DNA of 64,000 bases from NCBI GenBank assembly GCA_964360255.1, contig CAYHVK010000011.1:62001-126000 (forward strand), in the 5' to 3' direction. How positions within the stretch are numbered: the stretch's first letter is position 1; the number at the start of each line of letters is the position of its first letter. This document shows, piece after piece, positions 17,436 to 25,583 of the stretch. This DNA is from CAYHVK01 sp964360255. GTDB lineage: Bacteria > Bdellovibrionota > Bdellovibrionia > Bdellovibrionales > UBA1609. A program made the position numbers and the translations under genes. The notes under the pieces were generated by a model. It was not told where the DNA came from, made no database searches, and saw only the letters and a list, made by a program, of their open reading frames with translations.

Positions 17436-17523
17436 TGTTTGTTGGCAGCATAAAATTCAAACTTTATACCATCAGTCCTTCATTGATTTTAAGTTCCATT
17501 TTGAAGAGTTATTAAAAAAATGA
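17434..17523 (+). pseudogene. Possible C-terminal remnant of a HEPT (HI0074-like) protein
   Basis: An open stretch directly after the HD hydrolase ends in FHFEELLKK and a TGA that overlaps a following ATG (ATGA). The residues HKIQTLYHQSFIDFKFHF match the pattern I..Y...F..F...L of the last helix of nucleotidyltransferase substrate-binding HEPT proteins. There is no upstream part and no proper start. The call rests on the context with the next remnant. Confidence 0.4.
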
Positions 17524-17654
17524 TTGATGAAAAAAGATGCGGGCTGAGTTTTCCAACTCAAAATAAACTCATTGAAATTTTCAAAAAATTCTCTCAAATT
17601 CAAAAAGTCATTCTGTATATAGAGCGCGTTGGTGTCGAATTTTATGCAAGTTAA
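17520..17654 (+). pseudogene. Truncated MNT nucleotidyltransferase remnant
   Basis: A 44-codon frame starting with ATGA overlap. It reads CGLSFPTQNKLIEIFKKF and then IQKVILY, closely following the N-terminus of MNT-domain proteins (GLS...KI..IF..., I.KVILYGSRAKG). Homology stops exactly at VILY, before the catalytic GSx..DxD motif, and the frame closes with TAA inside the ybeY coding start. It looks like the broken antitoxin half of a HEPT/MNT toxin-antitoxin pair. No active enzyme can be made. Confidence 0.5.
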
Positions 17655-18111
17655 TATTATTAATCGCTGTAAGGGTACAAAGACGCCCAGGAAATTTTTA
17701 GTTAAGTGGGTGAGCGCTGTTTCGCGCGCGCTTGTGAAACATAAGATTTTGTCGGCATCTCAGAAGAAATTGTTGCGATTGAAGCCTGAGCTCGTGATCG
17801 TTTTTGTTTCAAGTGCGCAGATGAAAAAAATCAATAAACAGTTTCGCGGTAAAGAATACGCCACAGATGTACTCAGCTTTACTGGTGAGGGGTTGAGTGA
17901 CGAGAAAGCGCCGTCGCTTGGAGAACTCGTACTTTGTGCGCCGGTGATCAAGCGTCAAGCCCGTGAGCATGGCCTCGCGTTCGAAGAAGAGCTGGGCTAC
18001 ATGGTTTTGCATGGGATGCTTCATCTTCTTGGGTTTGATCACGAACTTTCAAAGGCCGAAGCGGCTCGCATGTTTAAGATTCAGGACGAGATTTTTGAAA
18101 AGTTAAGTTAG
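17644..18111 (+). CDS. ybeY: Endoribonuclease YbeY
   Basis: Zinc endoribonuclease for 16S rRNA 3' maturation and ribosome quality control. Seen: NKQFRGKEYATDVLSF and the metal motif HGMLHLLGFDHE. The ATG at 17644 (155 residues) is preferred; an upstream TTG at 17629 would add five residues. Neither has a strong ribosome-binding site. The N-terminus overlaps the MNT-like remnant in another frame, so this junction may have been rebuilt after a deletion. It ends 1 nt from the convergent transposase-like gene. Confidence 0.94.
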   Translation: MQVNIINRCKGTKTPRKFLVKWVSAVSRALVKHKILSASQKKLLRLKPELVIVFVSSAQMKKINKQFRGKEYATDVLSFTGEGLSDEKAPSLGELVLCAPVIKRQAREHGLAFEEELGYMVLHGMLHLLGFDHELSKAEAARMFKIQDEIFEKLS

Positions 18112-18112
18112 A

Positions 18113-18706
18113 TCACGCAGGCGCGGCCCGTGTTTTTCTCAGTCTGTACAAGAACTGATTCCAATGCCTTAAATGTTTCTCACGAGCTATAGGGCCCGTA
18201 TCGCGCTCGCGTCTATTGCCTTCAAAGTAAATCCGTAGACCTAGCTCCTCAAGTTTTGTTAATAGAACGCGCGTATAGGCCAATCCATCCCAGAATCGGC
18301 CGAAACGAGTGCCGCGATGGGCATGGGTCAATTTGCGTGGTAGTAAACCACAAAAAGTGCGTAGAAAATTCTTAAAACGAATCGCATCTTTAAAGCGCAC
18401 TTTGATATGGAGGTGGTTTCCCATGTTCACAAAATCAACGATCTCAATAAGATAGAGTCGTGCTCGTTCGCGCAATAGACTATCAACCACCTTTTTATGA
18501 CGGTAGAAACTAAACTCACCTTTAGCTTTTGAAGAGGCCAAAACCAAATGGGTGACGGCTCCCGGAATCAAAGGCCTTGCAACTTTGCGACGTTTCTTCA
18601 GTTTCATTCCGCCGTGAGTCCGTGCTTTTAAATATTTCAGTTCTTTTTTGGGGAGCAAAGTCGGCTGCATATGGGGCAATGTATTTAAAGAATGATAAAA
18701 TGGCAA
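18113..18706 (-). CDS. Y1 transposase-like protein (REP-associated tyrosine transposase type)
   Basis: HUH-endonuclease fold protein of 197 residues. Seen: the metal-binding HUH motif NMGNHLHIKV (His98, His100) and a downstream RFWDGLAYTRVL with Tyr144 as the candidate nucleophile. The layout matches TnpA-REP (RAYT) rather than IS200, with a basic N-terminus. No flanking inverted repeats or second ORF typical of an IS are seen. It is convergent with ybeY. A second, divergent relative lies at 59251-59844. RAYTs process REP hairpins; a long inverted repeat begins 200 nt upstream of this gene. Confidence 0.82.
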   Translation of the reverse strand: MPFYHSLNTLPHMQPTLLPKKELKYLKARTHGGMKLKKRRKVARPLIPGAVTHLVLASSKAKGEFSFYRHKKVVDSLLRERARLYLIEIVDFVNMGNHLHIKVRFKDAIRFKNFLRTFCGLLPRKLTHAHRGTRFGRFWDGLAYTRVLLTKLEELGLRIYFEGNRRERDTGPIAREKHLRHWNQFLYRLRKTRAAPA

Positions 18707-18905
18707 TAAATTCGCTTAACTACGTAAAAATTAAACGAGCGCGTCATGTGTGTTGACTTATAAAATGCCTAAGCTCATTTCAGCGCCTGACGCCGACGAA
18801 TCTGTTGTCGTTCACATGATCACGCTTGATACAAACCTAGCTCGCTCCAAAAGCAACGCATCCAGGCCCTGCTTTCGCTAAGAAGCTCGTCACTGTTATT
18901 CTTTC

Positions 18906-19013
18906 TTTACGTCTGAGAGTTCGGTGGTTATAGTCGTTCAAGCACACCAGTGAAGCATTTAAGCACCGAGGATTTAAGAAAATGGCTATAGCCACCGAAC
19001 TCTCAGACGTAAA
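18906..19013 (+). promoter_or_regulatory. 33-bp leader hairpin covering the prfB start codon
   Basis: Arms 18906-18938 and 18981-19013 pair along 33 consecutive positions: 30 Watson-Crick and three G-U, no mismatch, with a 42-nt loop. The prfB ATG (18982-18984) and codons 2-10 lie inside the 3' arm, while the GAGGA ribosome site (18968-18972) lies in the loop. The G-U pairs are valid only in the prfB-sense RNA, which argues for an RNA role. No U-tract follows, so it is not a terminator. It may block initiation until unfolded. Confidence 0.7.
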
Positions 19014-20182
19014 ACATCAAATTCTGCAAATCAGCGGCAAGGTCGACGATTTGCGGAGGTATCTTTGACATTGATGTGAAAGAGAAGCGACTCCAGCAAC
19101 TTGCATCGCAAGAACAAGATCCAGAGATCTGGAACAATCACAAAGAAATGCAAAAACTGAATAAAGAGAAAGCGATTCTCGAAAAATCGGTAAATGATTA
19201 TCGCGATCTCAAGTCTCGTTCTGATGACTCGCAAGTCATGGTTGAGATGGTGAAAGAAGCTGAGCAAGCGGCCATCAAAGCGGCCGGTAATGCATCAGCG
19301 GCGGCCAGCACTCCACAAATGGCTGAAGCTGAAAGTTTATTTAAAGAACTTAAATCAGAGCTTAAAGCTATGCTCTTAATTGTTAAAGATCTTGAAATTA
19401 AAAGTTTCCTCAGTGGCGAGCTCGATAGCAGCAGTGCTTTTATCACTGTGCACTCGGGCGCGGGCGGTACAGAGTCTTGCGATTGGGCTGAAATGCTTTT
19501 TCGTATGTATGTGCGCTACTCAGAAGGTCGCGGTTACAAAACTGAAATTATGTCTCTGAACCAAGGCGAAGAAGCGGGAATCAAATCTGTCACGCTCTCA
19601 GTTGAGGGTCCGTTCGCTTATGGTTATTTAAAAGCTGAATCAGGTGTGCACCGCTTAGTTCGAATTAGCCCTTTTGATTCAAATGCTCGTCGCCACACAA
19701 GTTTCGCTTCAGTTTCGGTTTATCCTGAAATCAGTGACGACATTGAAGTGGTGATTAAGCCTGAAGATATTAAGCTCGACACTTATCGCGCTTCAGGAGC
19801 GGGTGGACAGCACGTGAATAAAACCGACTCTGCCGTGCGTATCACACACATTCCAACGGGTATCGTGATCGCCTGTCAGAACCAAAGAAGTCAGCACGAC
19901 AACCGCGATCGTGCCATGAAAATGTTAAAAGCTGCGCTTTATGAGCTTGAGCTCGAAAAACGTCAGAAAGAAAAAGACGCTCTCGATGCGAATAAAAAAG
20001 CCAATGAGTGGGGCAGTCAGATTCGCTCTTATGTTTTGCATCCTTATCAGCTGATTAAAGATCATCGCACGGACTGGGAGAGTTCACAGCCGCAAAAAGT
20101 TTTAGATGGTGAGCTCGATCCGGTTATTGAGGCTTACTTGAAGACCCAAGTTAAAACTTCGTCTCCACAAGGGGCCGTATAA
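18982..20182 (+). CDS. prfB: Peptide chain release factor 2, expressed by programmed +1 frameshift
   Basis: Class I release factor that reads UGA and UAA. The coding region is in two frames: 28 codons from ATG 18982 to an in-frame TGA at 19066-19068, then, after a +1 shift skipping T19066, 371 codons to 20182. The only possible start in the first frame is this ATG, since a TAG closes the frame at 18931 and no other start codon follows. RF2 identity is fixed by the SPF anticodon-like tripeptide (VRISPFDS); the GGQ motif is in SGAGGQHVNK. About 399 residues, longer than E. coli RF2, with an Ala-rich insertion near residue 95. Its stop overlaps lolC by 1 nt. Low RF2 favours the shift, giving autoregulation. 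Confidence 0.95.
19054..19069 (+). other. prfB +1 frameshift site
   Basis: CGGAGGTATCTTTGAC: an internal Shine-Dalgarno (GGAGG), the slippery CTT codon and an in-frame TGA followed by C, the weak termination context. It is nearly identical to the E. coli site. The downstream frame resumes as L-D-I-D-V-K. Confidence 0.95.
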
Positions 20183-21405
20183 TGAAATTGCGACTGTGGA
20201 TGGTCTTACGTTATCTCAGAAATGACCGTCGCGGCCGACAGACTTTATTGCTTTCGGTACTGGGTATGAGTTTTGGAGTAGCCGCCTTGGTTCTCTCGAT
20301 GGCCATCGTCAGCGGTTACGAATCTACGCTTAAAAAATCAGTGATCGATTCGTTCGGGCATATGGTGATTTTACGCAAAGGCGCCGGTTTTCGCGCTCCA
20401 CAAGAATTCGAAAATGAACTGCGCTCAACGGTCACCAATATTGAATCTATGACTCCGTTTTTACTTCTTGAAGCCATTATGGCCCACAATAAAGAGTTGG
20501 GCGGAGTCGTTGTCGAGGGCATTGATTTAACCACTTATTCAAAAGTGATTGATTTGCAAAAGCATCTTATCGATGGTGATTTTGAATTGGGTCTGCGTGA
20601 TAAAATTCCGCTGGCAATTGTAGGTAAAGGGATTCAGAAAAAATTCCGCCTTAAAATCGGCGATCAGTTTAGAGTGGTGCTACCCATTTCGGCCCACACG
20701 GGCGGTTCGCAATTTCGTTCGCGTTTACAGAAATTTGTTTTAGCTGGAGTCGTTGATCTCGGCCGTCATGATTTTGATGAGCGCTATGTCTTAACTGATA
20801 TAGATTCGGCACAGAAATTTGCCGATGTGGGCTCGCGAGTCTCGGGGTTTCGAGTTCGCCTCGATTCAGCCGATATGGCAGAAACCGCCAAATCACTAGT
20901 TGAAGAAAAATTTGGCTATCCCTATGTGGCTCGTAGCTGGTTCGACTCTAATAAGAATATTTTCTTGGCCGCTAAATACGAAAAAGTTGTTATTTTCTTT
21001 ATCGTTCTTCTCATGGTTGTGGCGGCTTCGTTTAATATTTCAAGCTCTCTTTTTGTCTCGGTGCTCAGGCGTTACCATGACATCAGTATTCTAAAGGCGA
21101 TGGGCGCGAGCCGCCGTTTTATCTACTGGATGTTTGCTGTTCAAGGTTTGGTTATTGGTGTTTTAGGAGCCTTCGGCGGCATTGGTTTAGGTTACGCCAT
21201 TTGTGAATTCTTTATGTGGGTGCAGACGAAATTTCCGTTATTTCCGGCTGAGATTTATCGTATTGATCGCGTGAATGTTGAAATTCGCGGCGCGGATTTA
21301 GTGTTGATTGTCGTATGCTCAATGATTATCTGTTTCTTATCATCTCTCATGCCCGCACGACGCGGAGCTGATTTATATCCAGTAGAGGGTTTGCGCTATG
21401 AGTGA
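20182..21405 (+). CDS. lolC: Lipoprotein-releasing ABC transporter permease (LolC/E)
   Basis: Inner-membrane permease that extracts outer-membrane lipoproteins and hands them to LolA. Its 407 residues have one N-terminal helix (~25-48), a periplasmic MacB-type domain, and three C-terminal FtsX helices (~270, ~320, ~375), the LolC/LolE topology. Only one permease gene is present next to lolD, so the transporter is probably a homodimer (LolF-like) or the second permease lies elsewhere. It overlaps prfB by 1 nt and lolD by 8 nt. Confidence 0.92.
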   Translation: MKLRLWMVLRYLRNDRRGRQTLLLSVLGMSFGVAALVLSMAIVSGYESTLKKSVIDSFGHMVILRKGAGFRAPQEFENELRSTVTNIESMTPFLLLEAIMAHNKELGGVVVEGIDLTTYSKVIDLQKHLIDGDFELGLRDKIPLAIVGKGIQKKFRLKIGDQFRVVLPISAHTGGSQFRSRLQKFVLAGVVDLGRHDFDERYVLTDIDSAQKFADVGSRVSGFRVRLDSADMAETAKSLVEEKFGYPYVARSWFDSNKNIFLAAKYEKVVIFFIVLLMVVAASFNISSSLFVSVLRRYHDISILKAMGASRRFIYWMFAVQGLVIGVLGAFGGIGLGYAICEFFMWVQTKFPLFPAEIYRIDRVNVEIRGADLVLIVVCSMIICFLSSLMPARRGADLYPVEGLRYE

Positions 21406-22072
21406 TCCATTGCTTTCAGTTCGACGAGTGACTAAATCTTATGATCAAGGGTCACAGAAGCTCGAAATTTTAAAAGGCTTAGATGCTGATTTTTATCCGG
21501 GTGAGGCCGCCTGTATTGTAGGCTCTTCTGGCGCAGGTAAAAGTACGCTGCTGCACATTATTGGGGCTCTTGACCGTCCAACATCGGGCCAAGTGCTTTT
21601 TAAAAATGAAAACCTTTTTGATAAATCAGATGAAGACTTGGCGCAGTTTAGAAACAAAACCGTAGGCTTTGTTTTTCAGTTCCATCATTTGCTTTCAGAG
21701 TTTTCGGCCCTTGAGAACATTATGATGCCCGCCCGTATTGCCGGTGAGCCTGTACATGAAGCGCGTAAGCGAGCAGAGAAACTCATCAGTATGATGGGGT
21801 TAGATGCGAGATCGCATCATTATCCATCGGAGCTGAGCGGCGGTGAGCAGCAGCGAGTCGCCGTGGCTCGTGCTTTGATTCAGAATCCTAAAGTCCTCTT
21901 GGCCGATGAGCCAACGGGCAATTTGGACACTGAAAACAGTCGCCAGATTCAAGAGCTGTTTTTTAGCTTGAAACACCAGTTCGGTTTGACCCTTATTGTG
22001 GTTACTCATGACAGTAATTTTGCCTCGCGTTTTCCGCGTCGACTTATCTTAAAAGATGGTCATTGGAATTGA
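21398..22072 (+). CDS. lolD: Lipoprotein-releasing ABC transporter ATPase
   Basis: ATP-binding subunit that powers lipoprotein release. Its 224 residues carry Walker A GSSGAGKST, Q-loop in FVFQFHH, the ABC signature LSGGEQQR, Walker B VLLADEPTGNLD and the H-loop Val-Thr-His. The start overlaps the end of lolC by 8 nt, so translation is coupled. Confidence 0.96.
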   Translation: MSDPLLSVRRVTKSYDQGSQKLEILKGLDADFYPGEAACIVGSSGAGKSTLLHIIGALDRPTSGQVLFKNENLFDKSDEDLAQFRNKTVGFVFQFHHLLSEFSALENIMMPARIAGEPVHEARKRAEKLISMMGLDARSHHYPSELSGGEQQRVAVARALIQNPKVLLADEPTGNLDTENSRQIQELFFSLKHQFGLTLIVVTHDSNFASRFPRRLILKDGHWN

Positions 22073-22171
22073 CATCAATCCTAAACCGCGTTAGGCTCAT
22101 CGGGATTTATATATAAATACATAGAACTACTGGGTTTTTTTAATTTTTGCTAAAACTTTAGGCGAATCATC

Positions 22172-24544
22172 TTGAGGCTTTTCTCGCGCGTAATATTCTG
22201 CCAATTCTTAGTCGTGCTTTTAGCGACGTCATCGGCCTTTGCGCAGAGCAAGCGGACCAACCCTGCACCTAAATCTACAGGCGCTTCGCAAGCCAAGATA
22301 GCGGCCCGTTCACAAAATATCAGTTCCATTCAAATTAAGGGCCAGCAAAAGATCGAAGAGTCAGCCATTCGTAGTAAAATCACTACAAAAGTGGGCGAAC
22401 CTTATTCGTCGCAAAAAATAAAAACCGATGTTCGAGAGCTTTTTAAAACGGGATTCTTCAACGATGTCATTGTAGATCGCGAAGGTAGCCGCCTCACTTT
22501 CACAGTAGTTGAAAAGCCTGTTATTTCTGAAATTGCCTACGAAGGTAATGATGAGCTTGAAGAAGATGAGCTCAACGAAGCGGCAGGAATTAAACCTTAC
22601 GAAATTCTCGATATGGCCAAAGTTCGAGAGGCCATTGAGAAGTTTGAAAAACTCTATGAAGAAAAAGGTTACTTCTTAGCTCGTATTACCTACGCTGTTG
22701 AAAATCAAAAAGACAAAACGGCGAAACTTGTTTTTAAAATTGTTGAGAATGAAAAAGTAAAAGTGGCGCAAGTTCGCTTTTTAGGAAATCGCCAAATTTC
22801 AAGTGGCCGTTTAAAAGCCGCTATGCAAACTCAAGAAGGCGGCTTTTTCAGTTTCGTTTCTGGTTCTGGTTCGTATAAGCAAGATGCTTTCGATCGCGAT
22901 ATTCAAGCTCTTTACTATCTCGTTTATTACAACGAAGGCTTTATTCAGGCTAAAATTGACCGTCCGCAAGTTTCTGTGACTCCAGATAAGCGTCATATCT
23001 ACATCACGATTCGTGTAGAAGAAGGCGAGAAGTTCAATGTGGGTGATGTCGCCTTCGCTGGGGATTTGTTGTTTAACGATGCCGAACTTTTTGAGGCCAT
23101 TCAAATTAAGCGCGGCGAGCTGTTCGTTTATTCAACAATGCAAAAAGACTTGAGTGCCCTGCAGGCGAAGTACGGGGATTTGGGTTATGCCTACGCCAAC
23201 ATTATTCCGCGCACGCGCATTCGTGAAAAAGATCGTCTCGTGGATATTACTTTTGAAATCGATAAAGGTAACAAGGTCTACATCGGCCGCGTAAATATGA
23301 AGGGCAACTCGCGTACACGTGATAAAGTAATTCGTCGTGAGATGATGATCACAGAAGGTGAGCTCTACAACGAGACTCGTAAACGCGAGTCTTTAGATAA
23401 CATCCGTCGTTTAGGTTATTTTGAAGAAGTTCTTTTCAATACAAAAGCTCCCGCTGGCCGCCCCGACATTATGGATATCGACGTGGTGGTGAAAGAGCGT
23501 AATACCGGCGTGATTCAGCTCGGTGCTGGTTATTCAAATTTCGGTGGTTTCTTGCTCAATGGTCAGATCAACCAAATCAACTTATTTGGTAAAGGTCAGC
23601 GCATTGGCCTGTCAGTGGATTACAGTAAGTATCAGAGTATTTTCAATCTGAGTTTCACAGAGCCTTATTTCATGGACAGCGAGTGGTCTGTGGGCGGCGA
23701 TATCTACTTACAAAAACGTGATAACCAGCAGTCTGAGTACAAACAAGATAAGCGTGGCGTTGGATTCCGTTTAGGTCACCCGCTTGCCCCTTACTTAGAT
23801 GGTACGATTGGTTATAAAATTGATGATACGAAGCTCACTCTCAATGATGGTGGCGATGCTGATTTATTCCCGGTCGAAACCGCTAATGGTATTACGAGTG
23901 CCGTGACGTTCTCACTCGCTTACGATCGTCGTGATGACCGCTTCGCACCAAGTAATGGTGTATACTATGCGGCAGGTCTTGAAGTGGCTGGCCTCGGTGG
24001 AGACCTTGATTATACTAAAGGAACATTAACTGCCCGTTATTATAAGAAAATGTTCTGGGATATAGTTTGGCGTAATAACTTGAATTACGGTGTTATTGCC
24101 TCAAATGACAGCGGTGACGTTCCATTCAACCAGCTTTATTTGCTGGGTGGTGCGAACAGCTTGCGTGGTTATAATTGGTTTAACGTGGGTAAGAGAAAGC
24201 GTTCAGAAGTAGCTTTTCAAGAAAACATTGGCGAGCCAGATCCTGTAAAGCGAGAAAAACTTGCTTTGCGGCCATTCGGTGGTACTCAGCAGCTCTTCTA
24301 CAACTTAGAGTTCCAGTTCCCGCTGATTGAAGAGGCTGGAGTTAAAGGCGTTGTCTTCTACGATATCGGTTATGCCGATGATTCCCTTGAACTGAGCGAT
24401 TTTAGAAGTAATATCGGATTTGGATTTAGATGGTTCTCACCAATTGGTCCCCTTCGTTTTGAATGGGGCTTCCCGTTCGAGCGCGACCCGGATTTTGGCG
24501 AGAGATCAGTTAACTTTGAATTCGCTATTGGTTCACCGTTTTAA
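22172..24544 (+). CDS. bamA: Outer-membrane beta-barrel assembly protein BamA
   Basis: Core of the BAM complex that folds beta-barrel proteins into the outer membrane. Translation appears to start at TTG 22172, because no ATG or GTG precedes the signal peptide (RLFSRVIFCQFLVVLL...SSAFA|Q). Residues ~50-420 hold five POTRA repeats and ~440-790 the 16-strand barrel. The RGYNWF segment near residue 672 corresponds to the conserved VRGF/Y-type loop-6 motif, and the chain ends in an aromatic (…SPF), as expected of a barrel signal. It lies 99 nt after lolD and 69 nt before skp. Confidence 0.96.
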   Translation: MRLFSRVIFCQFLVVLLATSSAFAQSKRTNPAPKSTGASQAKIAARSQNISSIQIKGQQKIEESAIRSKITTKVGEPYSSQKIKTDVRELFKTGFFNDVIVDREGSRLTFTVVEKPVISEIAYEGNDELEEDELNEAAGIKPYEILDMAKVREAIEKFEKLYEEKGYFLARITYAVENQKDKTAKLVFKIVENEKVKVAQVRFLGNRQISSGRLKAAMQTQEGGFFSFVSGSGSYKQDAFDRDIQALYYLVYYNEGFIQAKIDRPQVSVTPDKRHIYITIRVEEGEKFNVGDVAFAGDLLFNDAELFEAIQIKRGELFVYSTMQKDLSALQAKYGDLGYAYANIIPRTRIREKDRLVDITFEIDKGNKVYIGRVNMKGNSRTRDKVIRREMMITEGELYNETRKRESLDNIRRLGYFEEVLFNTKAPAGRPDIMDIDVVVKERNTGVIQLGAGYSNFGGFLLNGQINQINLFGKGQRIGLSVDYSKYQSIFNLSFTEPYFMDSEWSVGGDIYLQKRDNQQSEYKQDKRGVGFRLGHPLAPYLDGTIGYKIDDTKLTLNDGGDADLFPVETANGITSAVTFSLAYDRRDDRFAPSNGVYYAAGLEVAGLGGDLDYTKGTLTARYYKKMFWDIVWRNNLNYGVIASNDSGDVPFNQLYLLGGANSLRGYNWFNVGKRKRSEVAFQENIGEPDPVKREKLALRPFGGTQQLFYNLEFQFPLIEEAGVKGVVFYDIGYADDSLELSDFRSNIGFGFRWFSPIGPLRFEWGFPFERDPDFGERSVNFEFAIGSPF

Positions 24545-24564
24545 AAAAGAAGATTTTAAGTTTA

Positions 24565-24593
24565 TTGAATACTTAATTTAATACGCATTTAAT
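24565..24593 (+). promoter_or_regulatory. Possible sigma-70 promoter for skp
   Basis: TTGAAT (24565-24570), a 17-nt spacer and TTTAAT (24588-24593), in the AT-rich gap between bamA and skp. Chance matches are likely in such sequence. Confidence 0.35.
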
Positions 24594-24613
24594 TATTAGC
24601 TAAGGAGATTTAA

Positions 24614-25114
24614 ATGAGAAAGATGATCGCATTTCTACTAGTGACTGGTTGCTTTGCTACGGCTCAGGCCGCTGATATCAAAATTGGTTATGTCGATGTT
24701 CGTAAAGCTATCGAAACTACAAAGTCGGGCCAAAAGGTTAAAAAAGATCTCGAGGGCGATTTCAAGAAGCGTGAAAAAGAGCTTCAAAAACGCGCCGAAG
24801 ACGTTAAGAAAATGAACCAAGACTATGAAAAGAAGAGTTTAGTTCTTTCTGACGACGCCAAAATGAAGAAACAACAAGAAATTCAAGAAGAGATGCTCAA
24901 GTACAATCAAGAAGTTCAAAAGAGCACAACCGATCTTCGTAAAAAAGAGCAAGAGTTGATGGAGCCGATTTTCAAAAAGATGCAAGAAGTGATCACGGGC
25001 ATCGCTAAAGCTGAGAAATACACTGTTATTTTTCAAAATCGCGATAACATTCTTTTTGCTGATAAAGAAATAGATCTAACTGATCGAGTGGTAAAAGAGT
25101 TTGAAAAAAAATAA
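24614..25114 (+). CDS. skp: OmpH/Skp-family periplasmic chaperone
   Basis: Holdase that carries unfolded outer-membrane proteins across the periplasm to BamA. Its 166 residues consist of a signal peptide ending AQA|ADIKIGYV, a short beta strand, and a long Lys/Glu-rich coiled-coil tentacle (~35-125), returning to a short strand near VIFQNRDN. AAGGAGA sits before the ATG. It overlaps fabZ by 14 nt. Confidence 0.95.
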   Translation: MRKMIAFLLVTGCFATAQAADIKIGYVDVRKAIETTKSGQKVKKDLEGDFKKREKELQKRAEDVKKMNQDYEKKSLVLSDDAKMKKQQEIQEEMLKYNQEVQKSTTDLRKKEQELMEPIFKKMQEVITGIAKAEKYTVIFQNRDNILFADKEIDLTDRVVKEFEKK

Positions 25115-25580
25115 ACCTGTAGCATTAACTATTGAGAAGATTCTTCAGATTCTTCCGCACCGTCATCCATTCGTAATGATTGATCAAGTTCTTGAGATGT
25201 CAGACGCGAAAGATGGCTCGCGCATGGGTCGTAAGGCGAAGGCCATTAAATGTATTAGCTTCGGCGAACCATTTTTTGCCGGACACTTTCCGCACCGCCC
25301 AGTTATGCCTGGAGTTTTAATTGTCGAAGCGATGGCCCAAGCTGCGGCGATCGCTTGCTACCGTCCCAGTGACCCCCTCATGGACGTAGCTATTGCGCGG
25401 ATCGGAGAGGTGAGAGTTCGCCGTCCGGTCGTGCCTGGAGATGTTTTAACCTTAGACGTTGAAGTGATTAAAGATCGCGGTGATATGATTGCCATTGCTT
25501 GTACAGCTACTGTCGATGGTCAGCTTGTAACTAAAACCGAAATCTTAGCTTTCGTGACGCCTGCATCAACTGCGAGGTAA
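25101..25580 (+). CDS. fabZ: 3-hydroxyacyl-ACP dehydratase FabZ
   Basis: Dehydrates beta-hydroxyacyl-ACP in fatty acid elongation and balances fatty acid against lipid A synthesis. Its 159 residues are typical. Seen: ILPHRHPFVMID and the active-site segment GHFPHRPVMPG with catalytic His, then VLIVEAMAQA with the catalytic Glu. Start is TTG at 25101, inside the 3' end of skp. In many Gram-negatives lpxD lies between skp and fabZ; here it does not. Confidence 0.96.
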   Translation: MKKNKPVALTIEKILQILPHRHPFVMIDQVLEMSDAKDGSRMGRKAKAIKCISFGEPFFAGHFPHRPVMPGVLIVEAMAQAAAIACYRPSDPLMDVAIARIGEVRVRRPVVPGDVLTLDVEVIKDRGDMIAIACTATVDGQLVTKTEILAFVTPASTAR

Positions 25581-25583
25581 GTA

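Noticed and set aside
18765..18881. 38-codon open frame upstream of prfB beginning MPKLISAPDADES
   Set aside because: Short, no convincing ribosome-binding site and no recognised family; easily expected by chance.
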